DNA from: an uncultured Rhodanobacteraceae bacterium
GTDB taxonomy: Bacteria > Pseudomonadota > Gammaproteobacteria > Xanthomonadales > SZUA-5
Length of the DNA: 16,636 nt
Direction: 5' to 3'
NCBI GenBank assembly: GCA_937928755.1
Contig: CALEZI010000083.1
Span: 1 to 16,636 of the forward strand
Shown here: piece after piece, positions 1-9,288 of the stretch
How positions within the stretch are numbered: the first letter of the stretch is position 1
Layout: each line of letters opens with the position of its first letter
The notes under the pieces: model-generated
What the model was told of the DNA's origin: nothing
Database searches by the model: none
What the model saw: only the letters and a program-made list of their open reading frames with translations
Translations under genes and position numbers: made by a program

Positions 1-3133
<3,133 letters not shown>

Positions 3134-3143
3134 TGGCTGATTC

Positions 3144-3161
3144 CGGCCGTCTGGACGGCCG
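3144..3161. promoter_or_regulatory. Perfect hairpin in the metH leader
   Basis: CGGCCGTC and GACGGCCG are perfect inverted arms separated by 2 bases, so the real loop would be about 4-6 nt. It begins 11 bases upstream of the metH start codon and would lie over or next to the ribosome-landing region of the mRNA. There is no T-tract, so it is not an intrinsic terminator. A role in translation control is only inferred. Confidence 0.5.
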
Positions 3162-3168
3162 ATCCTTT

Positions 3169-3178
3169 TATCGCGATA
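3169..3178. promoter_or_regulatory. Candidate operator palindrome in front of metH
   Basis: TATCGCGATA is a perfect 10-bp palindrome 36 bases upstream of metH. It lies about 10 bases downstream of the candidate -10 box, where a bound repressor would block transcription. The neighbouring ArsR-methyltransferase gene is a plausible source of that repressor. I do not remember the SahR consensus well enough to claim a match. Confidence 0.4.
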
Positions 3179-3187
3179 GAGCGATGG

Positions 3188-3193
3188 ATTGTA
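3188..3193 (-). promoter_or_regulatory. Candidate -10 box for metH
   Basis: The minus strand reads TACAAT, matching 5 of 6 bases of the sigma-70 -10 consensus. No good -35 hexamer lies 16-18 bases upstream. It sits between the REP cluster and the palindrome, about 55 bases from the metH start. Confidence 0.35.
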
Positions 3194-3219
3194 TAGGGAT
3201 TCGCTGGGCGGCGGGCTCT

Positions 3220-3246
3220 TGTAGGAGCGGCGTGTGCGCCGCGACC
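3220..3246 (+). repeat. REP-like element type a (GTAG head), copy 1
   Basis: A 27-base element starts with TGTAGGAGCG and folds into a stem GCGGCG/CGCCGC with a TGTG loop, ending CGCGACC. Its inverted partner at 3425-3451 matches at 24 of 27 positions. The GTAG head followed by a hairpin is the layout of REP sequences linked to RAYT transposases (for example Stenotrophomonas SMAG). Confidence 0.75.
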
Positions 3247-3261
3247 GTCAGGCGCGGCGAT

Positions 3262-3324
3262 CTACGTGCGGTCGCGACGTACACGTCAGTCCTGCAGCGG
3301 CGGTCTCGTCGTTCGCTTAACCGA
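3262..3324 (+). repeat. Direct duplication, left copy (contains REP type a copy 2)
   Basis: This segment is repeated in the same orientation at 3417-3479. The first 26 bases are identical and about 53 of 63 match overall by eye. It contains a minus-orientation type-a REP at 3270-3296 whose head has decayed (TGCAGGACTG in place of TGTAGGAGCG). Confidence 0.75.
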
Positions 3325-3333
3325 CGCCAGTAC

Positions 3334-3410
3334 GTAGGTTGGGCTAAGGCGCAGCCGTGCCCAACGTCCGAGGTCTTTGTTGGGCACGGCTGCGCCTTAG
3401 CCCAACCTAC
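3334..3410. repeat. Inverted pair of REP-like type b (GTAGGTTGGGC), perfect 32-bp arms
   Basis: Arms 3334-3365 and 3379-3410 are perfect reverse complements over 32 bases around a 13-base centre. Each arm starts GTAG and can fold on itself through GTTGGGC/GCCCAAC, as a REP monomer does. Perfect identity suggests recent mobility or gene conversion. It sits between the two direct copies at 3262-3324 and 3417-3479, so it may have landed inside an older REP cluster. Confidence 0.85.
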
Positions 3411-3416
3411 CCAAAG

Positions 3417-3479
3417 CTACGTGCGGTCGCGACGTACACGTCGCTCCTACAACGGCGGCCTGGTTGTTCGCTCAACGAA
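3417..3479 (+). repeat. Direct duplication, right copy (contains REP type a copy 3)
   Basis: This is the partner of 3262-3324. It contains an intact minus-orientation type-a REP at 3425-3451, with stem GCGACG/CGTCGC and a TGTA loop. It ends about 20 bases before the stop codon of the regulator gene and, with 3220-3410, fills nearly all of the 366-bp gap in front of metH. Confidence 0.75.
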
Positions 3480-3499
3480 CACCCATAGCCAACACCGCT

Positions 3500-4402
3500 T
3501 CACCGGCGCGCCGTTGCCACCCACACCTGAAAATGCGGCGGACGGGCTTCGACGCCGCCGGAGGTGATGCGGGTGTCGTTGAATCCGGCTTCGGCGAGCA
3601 AACGACGCAGATCGGCCGGCAGGAAACCGAGGTTGCGGTGGCCGAACGGCGCAACCACCGAGCGGTGCTCGTGCAGGTCGAGGCAGGTCAGCAGCAAGCG
3701 GCCGCCGGGTCGCAATACGCGGGCAGCCTCGCTCAGCACCCGCGCGGGTTGCTCGGAGAACGGCAAGGCCTGCAGCAACTGCACCAGATCGACACTTTCG
3801 TCCGATAGCGGCAGCGCGTGCATATCGCCTTGCAGCACGCGCGCATGCGGCTGGTCGGCCAGCCGCGCGCGACCGGCGGCGACCACGCGTTCGCTCAGGT
3901 CGACACAGGTCAGCGTGCGCGCGCGCGGCGCCAGCAACTGCGCCAGTGCACCGTCGCCGGACGCCACATCGAGCACATCGCCGAGATCGAGCAACTCGAG
4001 GCAGGCGCGCATCGACGCCTCCCAGGTGCGGCCAGGCGAGTAGTGGCGTTCCATGTCGCCGGCCACGCTGTCGGCCCAGTTTCCGTTGCCGTTTCGCGCC
4101 GCAAGAACTTCCTGGCGGCGCGCGCGGTCCTCGCTGAGCACGGCATCGCGGGTGTGCTCGTAAAGGCTCTCCCACAACGCGCGCGTCGGCGCCGGCCAGT
4201 CGGCGATCGCGGCGCGGTAGTAGGCGGCGACCCCGGAACGGCGGTCGACCACCAGCCCGGATTCCTTCAGGCGCGCCAGATGCGTCGACACGCGCGGTTG
4301 CTTCAAGCGCATGATCGTCGACAACTCGGCGACGGTCAGCTCCTCGTCGACCAGCAGCGCGAGCAGGCGCACGCGGCTCGCATCGGCGAGCACGCGCAGC
4401 AA
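3500..4402 (-). CDS. ArsR-type repressor fused to a methyltransferase fold, candidate SahR
   Basis: A two-domain cytosolic regulator. Residues 1-65 (numbered from TTG 4402) form a winged helix of ArsR type, with recognition helix QPRVSTHLARLK at 35-46 and wing VVDRRSGVAAYY. Residues about 125-285 are a class I methyltransferase fold with motif I VLDVASGDG at 143-151, acidic VDLS at 167-170, GDMHALPL at 192-199 and VLRPGGRLLL at 229-238. The SahR family has this architecture, senses S-adenosylhomocysteine and represses SAM-cycle genes including metH, which is the next gene here. The assignment is therefore good but inferred. The start is unclear: TTG 4402 has no Shine-Dalgarno site and cuts off the usual first helix, while an in-frame ATC at 4426 follows GAGGG by 7 bases. 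That site overlaps the hemL stop codon, suggesting translational coupling. It could instead be an active methyltransferase. Confidence 0.85.
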   Translation of the reverse strand: MLRVLADASRVRLLALLVDEELTVAELSTIMRLKQPRVSTHLARLKESGLVVDRRSGVAAYYRAAIADWPAPTRALWESLYEHTRDAVLSEDRARRQEVLAARNGNGNWADSVAGDMERHYSPGRTWEASMRACLELLDLGDVLDVASGDGALAQLLAPRARTLTCVDLSERVVAAGRARLADQPHARVLQGDMHALPLSDESVDLVQLLQALPFSEQPARVLSEAARVLRPGGRLLLTCLDLHEHRSVVAPFGHRNLGFLPADLRRLLAEAGFNDTRITSGGVEARPPHFQVWVATARR

Positions 4403-4433
4403 ATCGGTCGACGCATTGAGTTCGATGGCGCGG

Positions 4434-4438
4434 CCCTC
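4434..4438 (-). promoter_or_regulatory. Shine-Dalgarno site pointing to a non-standard ATC start
   Basis: GAGGG on the minus strand overlaps the hemL TGA and lies 7 bases before an in-frame ATC at 4426-4424. Starting there would add eight residues (M)ELNASTD before LLRVLAD, giving the usual ArsR N-terminus. No ATG or GTG exists in this frame nearby, and the TTG at 4402 is 31 bases away. Confidence 0.45.
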
Positions 4439-5720
4439 AGGCGATTTCGGCGAAGGCTTCGGCGGCGACGCGCAGCGTTTCGGCGATCACCGACTCGTCG
4501 TGCGTACTCGAGGTGAAACCGGCCTCGTAGGCGCTCGGCGCAAAGTACACGCCGCGCTTCAGGCAGGCGTGGAAGAAACGCTTGAACGCCTCGATATCGC
4601 AATTCTGCGCCTGCGCGAAGCTATGCACATGCGGCTCGCTGGTGAAGAACATGCCGAACATGCCGCCTATCGAAACCGTGTGCAGCGGCACGCCTGCGGC
4701 TTTTGCGCAGGCCTCCAGACCCTGGCACAGGTCGCGCGTGCGCGCCGCGAGGTTTTCGAAGAACCACGGCTGCTGGATCAACTTGAGGTTGGCCAGGCCC
4801 GCCGCCATCGCCACCGGATTGCCGCTCAAGGTGCCGGCCTGATAGACCGGACCGAGCGGCGCGATCTTCTCCATGATCTCGCGCTTGCCGCCGTAGGCAC
4901 CGACCGGCATGCCGGCGCCGATCACCTTGCCGAAGGTCGTGAGGTCCGGCGTCACGCCATAAACCTCCTGGGCGCCACCCATGGCGACGCGGAAACCGGT
5001 CATCACCTCATCGACGATGAACACCGAGCCGTAGTCGTCGCAGACATCGCGCAGGCCTTCGAGGAAGCCGGGCAGGGGCGCAATCATGTTCATGTTGCCG
5101 GCGATCGGCTCGACGATCACCGCGGCGATTTCGTGACCGACCTCGCGGAAGATCTCGCGCACCTGGTCGAGGTCATTGAAGTCGGCGGTGATGGTCAGAT
5201 CGGCCAGCACCTTGGGCACGCCGGGTGAATTCGGCAGGCCGAGGGTCAGCACGCCGCTGCCGGCCTTGACCAGGAAAGAGTCGCCGTGGCCGTGGTAACA
5301 GCCGGCAAACTTGAGGATGCGGTCGCGCCCGGTGTAGCCGCGCGCCAGGCGGATCGCCGACAGGCAGGCCTCGGTGCCCGAGGACACGAAACGCACCAGT
5401 TCCACGCTTGGCACCAGCTTGATGATCTCGGCGGCCAGCTCTGTCTCCAGCGGGTTCGGGCAACCGTAGCTCATGCCGATCGCCGCCATCTCCTGCACCG
5501 CCTTGACCACCGCCGGGTGCGAATGCCCGGCAATCATCGGCCCCCACGAGCCGATGTAATCGATGTAGCGATTACCCTCGACATCCCAAAGGTACGGCCC
5601 CTGCGCGCGCGCGACGAAAAACGGCTCGCCGCCCACCTGCTTGAACGCGCGAACCGGCGAATTGACGCCGCCGGGAATGACCGCCTGAGCGGCGAGGAAG
5701 GTTTCGTGGTTGGTGGGCAT
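4437..5720 (-). CDS. hemL: Glutamate-1-semialdehyde 2,1-aminomutase HemL
   Basis: A PLP enzyme that converts glutamate-1-semialdehyde to 5-aminolevulinate, the last step of the C5 route into heme. The protein is 427 residues, the usual family length. It has PGGVNSPVRAF at 16-26, phosphate-binding SSGTEA at 113-118, DEVMTGFR at 237-244 and the PLP lysine K265 in TTFGKVIGAGMPVGAYGG, the same number as in E. coli. The gating loop GSGVLTLGLPNSPGVP is intact. The start ATG 5720 gives the standard MPTNHETFLAAQ-type N-terminus. The product feeds HemB, encoded at 15474-16487 but not in the same operon. Its stop codon overlaps the probable ribosome site of the downstream regulator gene. A G-rich inverted repeat lies about 60 bases upstream. 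Confidence 0.98.
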   Translation of the reverse strand: MPTNHETFLAAQAVIPGGVNSPVRAFKQVGGEPFFVARAQGPYLWDVEGNRYIDYIGSWGPMIAGHSHPAVVKAVQEMAAIGMSYGCPNPLETELAAEIIKLVPSVELVRFVSSGTEACLSAIRLARGYTGRDRILKFAGCYHGHGDSFLVKAGSGVLTLGLPNSPGVPKVLADLTITADFNDLDQVREIFREVGHEIAAVIVEPIAGNMNMIAPLPGFLEGLRDVCDDYGSVFIVDEVMTGFRVAMGGAQEVYGVTPDLTTFGKVIGAGMPVGAYGGKREIMEKIAPLGPVYQAGTLSGNPVAMAAGLANLKLIQQPWFFENLAARTRDLCQGLEACAKAAGVPLHTVSIGGMFGMFFTSEPHVHSFAQAQNCDIEAFKRFFHACLKRGVYFAPSAYEAGFTSSTHDESVIAETLRVAAEAFAEIA

Positions 5721-5781
5721 TCGGGGTTACCGGGTAGATGGAGGAGCGGAACTGGAGGCTTCGGTGTGGGGAAGAGAAGAG

Positions 5782-5903
5782 GCGGGGCTGGGGACTGGGG
5801 GCTGGGGCGCGGTGCCGGGTACTTGAGGGCTCTGCTGGTTTGAGACCACCAGTTTGCCTGAACACTTGATCAAGGCGCCCCAGCCCCCAGTCCCCAGCCC
5901 CGC
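5782..5903. repeat. GGGGACT-type inverted element, perfect 29-bp arms
   Basis: Arms 5782-5810 and 5875-5903 are perfect reverse complements. Each arm is a tandem run GGGGCT, GGGGACT, GGGGGCT, GGGGCGC, so it has a 6/7-bp period and four G-tracts able to form a quadruplex. The 64-base centre ends in the palindrome CTTGATCAAG (5865-5874). The element fills most of the 200-bp gap between the dehydrogenase stop and the hemL start. No protein-coding content is seen. Confidence 0.9.
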
Positions 5904-5920
5904 ATTTGCTTCTGCAGCCG

Positions 5921-6736
5921 TCAAAGAAACAAGTCCGGCAACAGTTCCATCCCGGGACGCACCGCATATACGTCGAAATCGGTCACTCCTGCCTCGCGCA
6001 GCACATTCTCGTCGATCAGGAACTGGCCGGTGCGCTGGCGGCTGGCGGTGGTCAGGATGGCGTGGGCGGCGTCGGCCATGATTTGCGGGGTGCGGCAGCG
6101 TTCCGGGTCGACGCCGGGGATCATGGCCAGCGCGGCGGTGTGGATCACGGTGCGCGGCCACAGCGCGTTGATCGCGATGCCGTCGGCGGCGAACTCCGGC
6201 GCCATGCCGAGCACGCACATGCTCATGCCGTACTTGGCCATGGTGTAGGCGGTGTGCGGCGCGAACCACTTCGGGTCCATGTTCAGCGGCGGCGCCAGCG
6301 TCAGGATGTGCGGATTGGCCGACTTTTTCAGGTGCGGGATGCAGGTCTGGCTGGTCAGGAAAGTGCCGCGCACATCGACGCCGAACATCAGATCGAAGCG
6401 TTTCATCGGTGTTTCCAGCGTGCCGGTCAGGCTGATCGCACTGGCGTTGTTGATCAGGATGTCGATGCCGCCGAAGGTCTTCACCGCCTCGGCGACGGCG
6501 TTGTGCACGTCCTCGTCGTTGCGGATGTCGCAGCGGATCGGCAGCGCCTTGCCGCCAGCGGCCTCGATCGCCTTGGCGACCGAATAGATTGTTCCCGGCA
6601 GCTTCGGGTGTTCGCGTTCGGATTTCGCCGCCAGCACCACATTGGCGCCATCGCGCGCCGCGCGCAGCGCGATCGCCTCGCCGATGCCGCGCGAGCCGCC
6701 GGTGATGAACAGGGTCTGGTTTTTCAGCGTGGCCAT
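5921..6736 (-). CDS. Short-chain dehydrogenase/reductase, HSDL2-like, with Ala at the usual catalytic Ser
   Basis: An NAD(P)-binding Rossmann enzyme of 271 residues. It shows the cofactor loop TGGSRGIG at 12-19, NNAS at 96-99 and the YxxxK pair Y164/K168. The stretch NMDPKWFAPHTAYTMAKYGMS, the ALWPRTVIHTAA segment and the C-terminal FDVYAVRPG...LPDLFL closely resemble the dehydrogenase domain of human HSDL2, without its SCP2 lipid-binding domain. The substrate is unknown; lipid or fatty-acid derived carbonyls are only a guess. In the recalled human sequence the motif before the active-site Tyr is NISPPLN, but here it is TLAPPLN, so the usual Ser is A148. The start ATG 6736 is preceded by GAGG. 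Downstream on the same strand lie the G-rich element and then hemL. Confidence 0.93.
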   Translation of the reverse strand: MATLKNQTLFITGGSRGIGEAIALRAARDGANVVLAAKSEREHPKLPGTIYSVAKAIEAAGGKALPIRCDIRNDEDVHNAVAEAVKTFGGIDILINNASAISLTGTLETPMKRFDLMFGVDVRGTFLTSQTCIPHLKKSANPHILTLAPPLNMDPKWFAPHTAYTMAKYGMSMCVLGMAPEFAADGIAINALWPRTVIHTAALAMIPGVDPERCRTPQIMADAAHAILTTASRQRTGQFLIDENVLREAGVTDFDVYAVRPGMELLPDLFL

Positions 6737-6860
6737 GATTTGATCCTCGATTGGAGCGAGTCAGGCGCCGGATGCTAGCCCGTTAGCGCCTGATCGCGAG
6801 TGGGCCGCAGAGGATTGCAGGCAGTTCGATGGCGAAACGGAACTCGGTCAGCGAAAGGCA

Positions 6861-7005
6861 TTTAGTCCGCAAAGAACGCAAAGAACGCAAAGGAGAGCAA
6901 AAGATCGGGTGGCGCAGGGCGCGTTTCGGCACTGGGCTCGCTCAAGCGAGAGATCGTCAAATTCTTGCTCTTCTTTGCGTCCTTAGCGTCCTTTGCGGAC
7001 CAAAA
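6861..7005. repeat. CGCAAAGAA-type inverted element (9-bp period arms)
   Basis: The left arm contains CGCAAAGAA, CGCAAAGAA, CGCAAAGGA (6868-6894). The right arm contains the reverse complements TTCTTTGCG, TCCTTAGCG, TCCTTTGCG (6971-6997). Flanks match too: TTT.AGTCC on the left mirrors GGACCAAAAA on the right. The centre holds a perfect hairpin CTCGCT/AGCGAG at 6937-6950. Like the G-rich element it combines short tandem repeats with inverted arms. Confidence 0.85.
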
Positions 7006-7065
7006 ATACAGCCTGGGGCCGCGCCAATGCCCGGATTAAGCTCATTAGAGAACCTGTGAACAAGT

Positions 7066-7153
7066 CGTCATTGCGAGGAGCGAAGCGACGCGGCAATCCA
7101 GAAATGCTCTGAAAATCAAATGCCTGGATTGCTTCGCTGCGCTCGCAATGACG
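7066..7153. repeat. TCATTGCGAG-type inverted repeat
   Basis: The left arm starts CGTCATTGCGAG and ends GCAATCCAG. The right arm reads CTGGATTGC...CTCGCAATGACG, a near-perfect reverse complement over about 30 bases around a 25-30 base AT-richer centre. This looks like a widely dispersed intergenic repeat, recognised from memory and not by a search. No ORF is supported. Confidence 0.8.
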
Positions 7154-7171
7154 AGTCGCTGAGCCTTGATT

Positions 7172-7251
7172 CCGTTCATGGTTCGACAGGCTCACCACGA
7201 ACGGAATCAGGTACTTGGCCGTTCGTCCTGAGCCTGTCGAAGGGTGAACGG
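7172..7251. repeat. TTCGACAGGCTCA-type inverted repeat, 33-bp arms
   Basis: Arms 7172-7204 and 7219-7251 both start CCGTTC and end GAACGG. They are near-perfect reverse complements (about 29 of 33) around 14 bases, sharing TTCGACAGGCTCA on one strand. It is a commonly seen dispersed intergenic repeat type. With the two elements to its left it fills most of the 567-bp gap 6737-7303, where I see no gene. Confidence 0.8.
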
Positions 7252-7303
7252 GACTTGTTCAGAGGCTTCTTAGCATGTCACGCCGCACTGCGGGCAACAT
7301 GAC

Positions 7304-7921
7304 CTAGGATTCTTCGAATGACTCGCCCTCGGAGTTCCGAAACCGCGGCAGGGCATCGACGATGCGTTGCAGGCGCTCGCGGGCGTCGGTGAGTTCCAGC
7401 AGTTGTTGTTTCTCGCCGAGTTCGAAGGGCAGCAGTTCGGCGAGGCGGAAGCTGACCCAGGAGGCGTCGTCGAGTTCGGCTTTGGTGGGTTCTGGCGCAC
7501 CTTCGATCAGGTTTTCGACCAGGCCCTGTGCGAGGCGCGCGAGCAGGAAGTACTCCGGCGGCAGTGGGATCGGCGGCTCGTCGGGCCACAGCGTGAGGCG
7601 ACCAATCAGCAGGCCGTCATGACGGGCCTGGGCGTGGTCGACGTGGAAGCGCTGCTCGCCGCTGCAGCGGATGCCGAGCAGGCCGTCGGGCAGGGTGTTG
7701 AAGTCGACGATGCGCGCGAGCGTGCCGATCGCCAGTGCCGACGCCGGCTCGCCCTCGTTACGGCGCAGCAGCAGCGTCACGCCAAACGGGCGGCTGTCGC
7801 GGGCACAATCGCGCACCATGGTCAGGTAGCGCGGCTCGAAGATGCGCAGGGCCAGCGTGCCACCGGGATAGAGCACGGTCGACAGCGGAAACAGCGGGTA
7901 TTCGTCGACCGCGAGGCTCAT
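7304..7921 (-). CDS. Stand-alone Lon N-terminal (LON substrate-binding) domain protein
   Basis: A 205-residue cytosolic protein with the LON domain signature YPLFPLSTVLYPGGTLALRIFEPRYLTMV at about residues 8-36, followed by the beta-rich part (GTLARIVDF, LLGIRCSGEQRF) and a C-terminal helical part (ELLPFELGEKQQLLEL). There is no AAA+ ATPase and no Ser-Lys protease domain, so it is not the protease itself. Single-domain LON proteins are common in proteobacteria, and their role is poorly known. The start ATG 7921 overlaps the mpl stop as ATGA, so it is translated with mpl as the last gene of a three-gene operon. Longer readings upstream would run through mpl and are rejected. Confidence 0.92.
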   Translation of the reverse strand: MSLAVDEYPLFPLSTVLYPGGTLALRIFEPRYLTMVRDCARDSRPFGVTLLLRRNEGEPASALAIGTLARIVDFNTLPDGLLGIRCSGEQRFHVDHAQARHDGLLIGRLTLWPDEPPIPLPPEYFLLARLAQGLVENLIEGAPEPTKAELDDASWVSFRLAELLPFELGEKQQLLELTDARERLQRIVDALPRFRNSEGESFEES

Positions 7922-9288
7922 GCGGGTGGCGCCTGCAAATCGAGCAGCAGGCGCTTCGAGGCGCCCTCGAAGCCGCCGTTGCTCATGAAGACGATGTGAT
8001 CGCCCGGTTGCGCCGTGCGAGCGACGTCGTCGAGCAGATTCGCGACTGTCGCGGCGACAGCGAGTCGCTCTTCGATCGGCGCGAGGGTGGCGCGGGCATC
8101 CCAGCCGAGTTCGGGACGCGCAAGCACGAACACTCGATCGGCTGCGGCGAAGGCACCGGGCAGGGCCAACGCGTGCGCGCCCTGGCGCATCGAATTGCTG
8201 CGCGGCTCCATCACGGCCAGCAGGCGCGCATTGCCGATGCGCGCGCGCACAGCGGCGAGGGTGGTGGCGATCGCCGTCGGGTGATGGGCGAAATCGTCGT
8301 AGATCGCGATGCCGTGGGTGCTGCCAATGCACTCCAGCCGACGGCGTACGCTGCCAAAGCCCGGCAGCAGCGCCAGCGAGGCGGCCGGATCAAGTCCCAC
8401 CGCGGCGGCGGCGGCGATCGCGGCCACGGCGTTGGCGACATTGTGGCGACCGAGCAGCGACCAGTCGATCTCGCCGACCACTGCGCCGGCCCGCCACAAG
8501 CGGAAGCGGCTGCCATCTTCACTCAGCAATTCGCCGCGCCAGTCGAGATCACTGCCGTCCAGCCCGAAGCGCTGCACGGGTGTCCAGCAGCCCATCCGCA
8601 GCACCTCGGCCAGCGCCGCATCCTCGCCGTTGACGATGACGCAACCATTGCCGGGGACGATACGCAGCAGGTGGTGAAACTGGCGCTGGATCGCCGCGAG
8701 ATCCGGGAAGATGTCGGCGTGGTCATATTCCAGATTGTTGAGGATTGCGACCGTTGGGCGGTAATGGACGAACTTTGAGCGCTTGTCGAAGAAGGCCGTG
8801 TCGTATTCATCCGCTTCGATGACGAAGTCCTCGCCGCCGCCGAGGCGTGCAGACACCGGGAAATCGTGCGGCACACCACCGATCAGGAATCCCGGGTCGC
8901 GACCCTGGCGGTCGAGCAGGTAGGCCAGCAGCGCGGTGGTCGTGGTCTTGCCATGGGTCCCGGCGACCGCCAGCACGCGGCGCTGGTGCAGTACCGCCCG
9001 AGCCAGCCACTCCGGTCCGCTGGTGTACTTGAGGCGGCGGTTCAGCACCGCTTCGACCGCCGGATTGCCGCGCGACAGCGCATTGCCGACCACCACTTCA
9101 TCGGGTGGCGGGTTCAGGTGCGCCGGGTCGTAACCTTCGTCGAGGCGGATGCCGAGCGCTTGCAGTTGCGTGCTCATCGGCGGGTAGACGTCGCGGTCGC
9201 TGCCGGAGACGCTCAGTCCCGACTCGCGGGCGATGGCGGCAATACCGCCCATGAAAGTGCCGCAGATGCCGAGGATGTGCAGGTTCAT
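7918..9288 (-). CDS. mpl: UDP-N-acetylmuramate:L-Ala-gamma-D-Glu-meso-DAP ligase Mpl
   Basis: It joins the murein tripeptide recovered from old cell wall to UDP-MurNAc using ATP, returning it to peptidoglycan synthesis in the cytosol. The protein is 456 residues, close to E. coli Mpl. It begins MNLHILGICGTFMGGIA, the dinucleotide-like N-domain typical of Mpl. It has the P-loop GTHGKTTTT at 110-118, EADEYDTAFFDKRSKF from 158, NNLEYDHADIF from 184, RHNVANAVAA from 281, YDDFAHHPTA from 330 and EPRSNSMRQG from 361. EADEYDTAFF and the N-terminus separate it from MurC. The start ATG 9288 overlaps the upstream stop (ATGA), which excludes the longer in-frame extension. It is the middle gene of the operon. 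Confidence 0.97.
   Translation of the reverse strand: MNLHILGICGTFMGGIAAIARESGLSVSGSDRDVYPPMSTQLQALGIRLDEGYDPAHLNPPPDEVVVGNALSRGNPAVEAVLNRRLKYTSGPEWLARAVLHQRRVLAVAGTHGKTTTTALLAYLLDRQGRDPGFLIGGVPHDFPVSARLGGGEDFVIEADEYDTAFFDKRSKFVHYRPTVAILNNLEYDHADIFPDLAAIQRQFHHLLRIVPGNGCVIVNGEDAALAEVLRMGCWTPVQRFGLDGSDLDWRGELLSEDGSRFRLWRAGAVVGEIDWSLLGRHNVANAVAAIAAAAAVGLDPAASLALLPGFGSVRRRLECIGSTHGIAIYDDFAHHPTAIATTLAAVRARIGNARLLAVMEPRSNSMRQGAHALALPGAFAAADRVFVLARPELGWDARATLAPIEERLAVAATVANLLDDVARTAQPGDHIVFMSNGGFEGASKRLLLDLQAPPA

Noticed and set aside
3134..3499. Cobalamin or SAM riboswitch before metH
   Set aside because: The leader holds REP pairs and a short hairpin; no B12-box-like or SAM-aptamer pattern could be found.
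6868..6997. Iterons of a replication origin (9-bp repeats)
   Set aside because: There is no rep gene, AT-rich melting region or DnaA box nearby, and the repeats are arranged as inverted arms.
7066..7095. S-adenosylhomocysteine riboswitch (GCGAGGAGCG core)
   Set aside because: The GAGGAGCG string belongs to a symmetric inverted repeat, the pseudoknot partners are not seen, and no SAM-cycle gene follows.
7180..7200. tRNA T-arm (GGTTCGA)
   Set aside because: It is part of the TTCGACAGGCTCA inverted repeat; no acceptor, D or anticodon arms fit around it.
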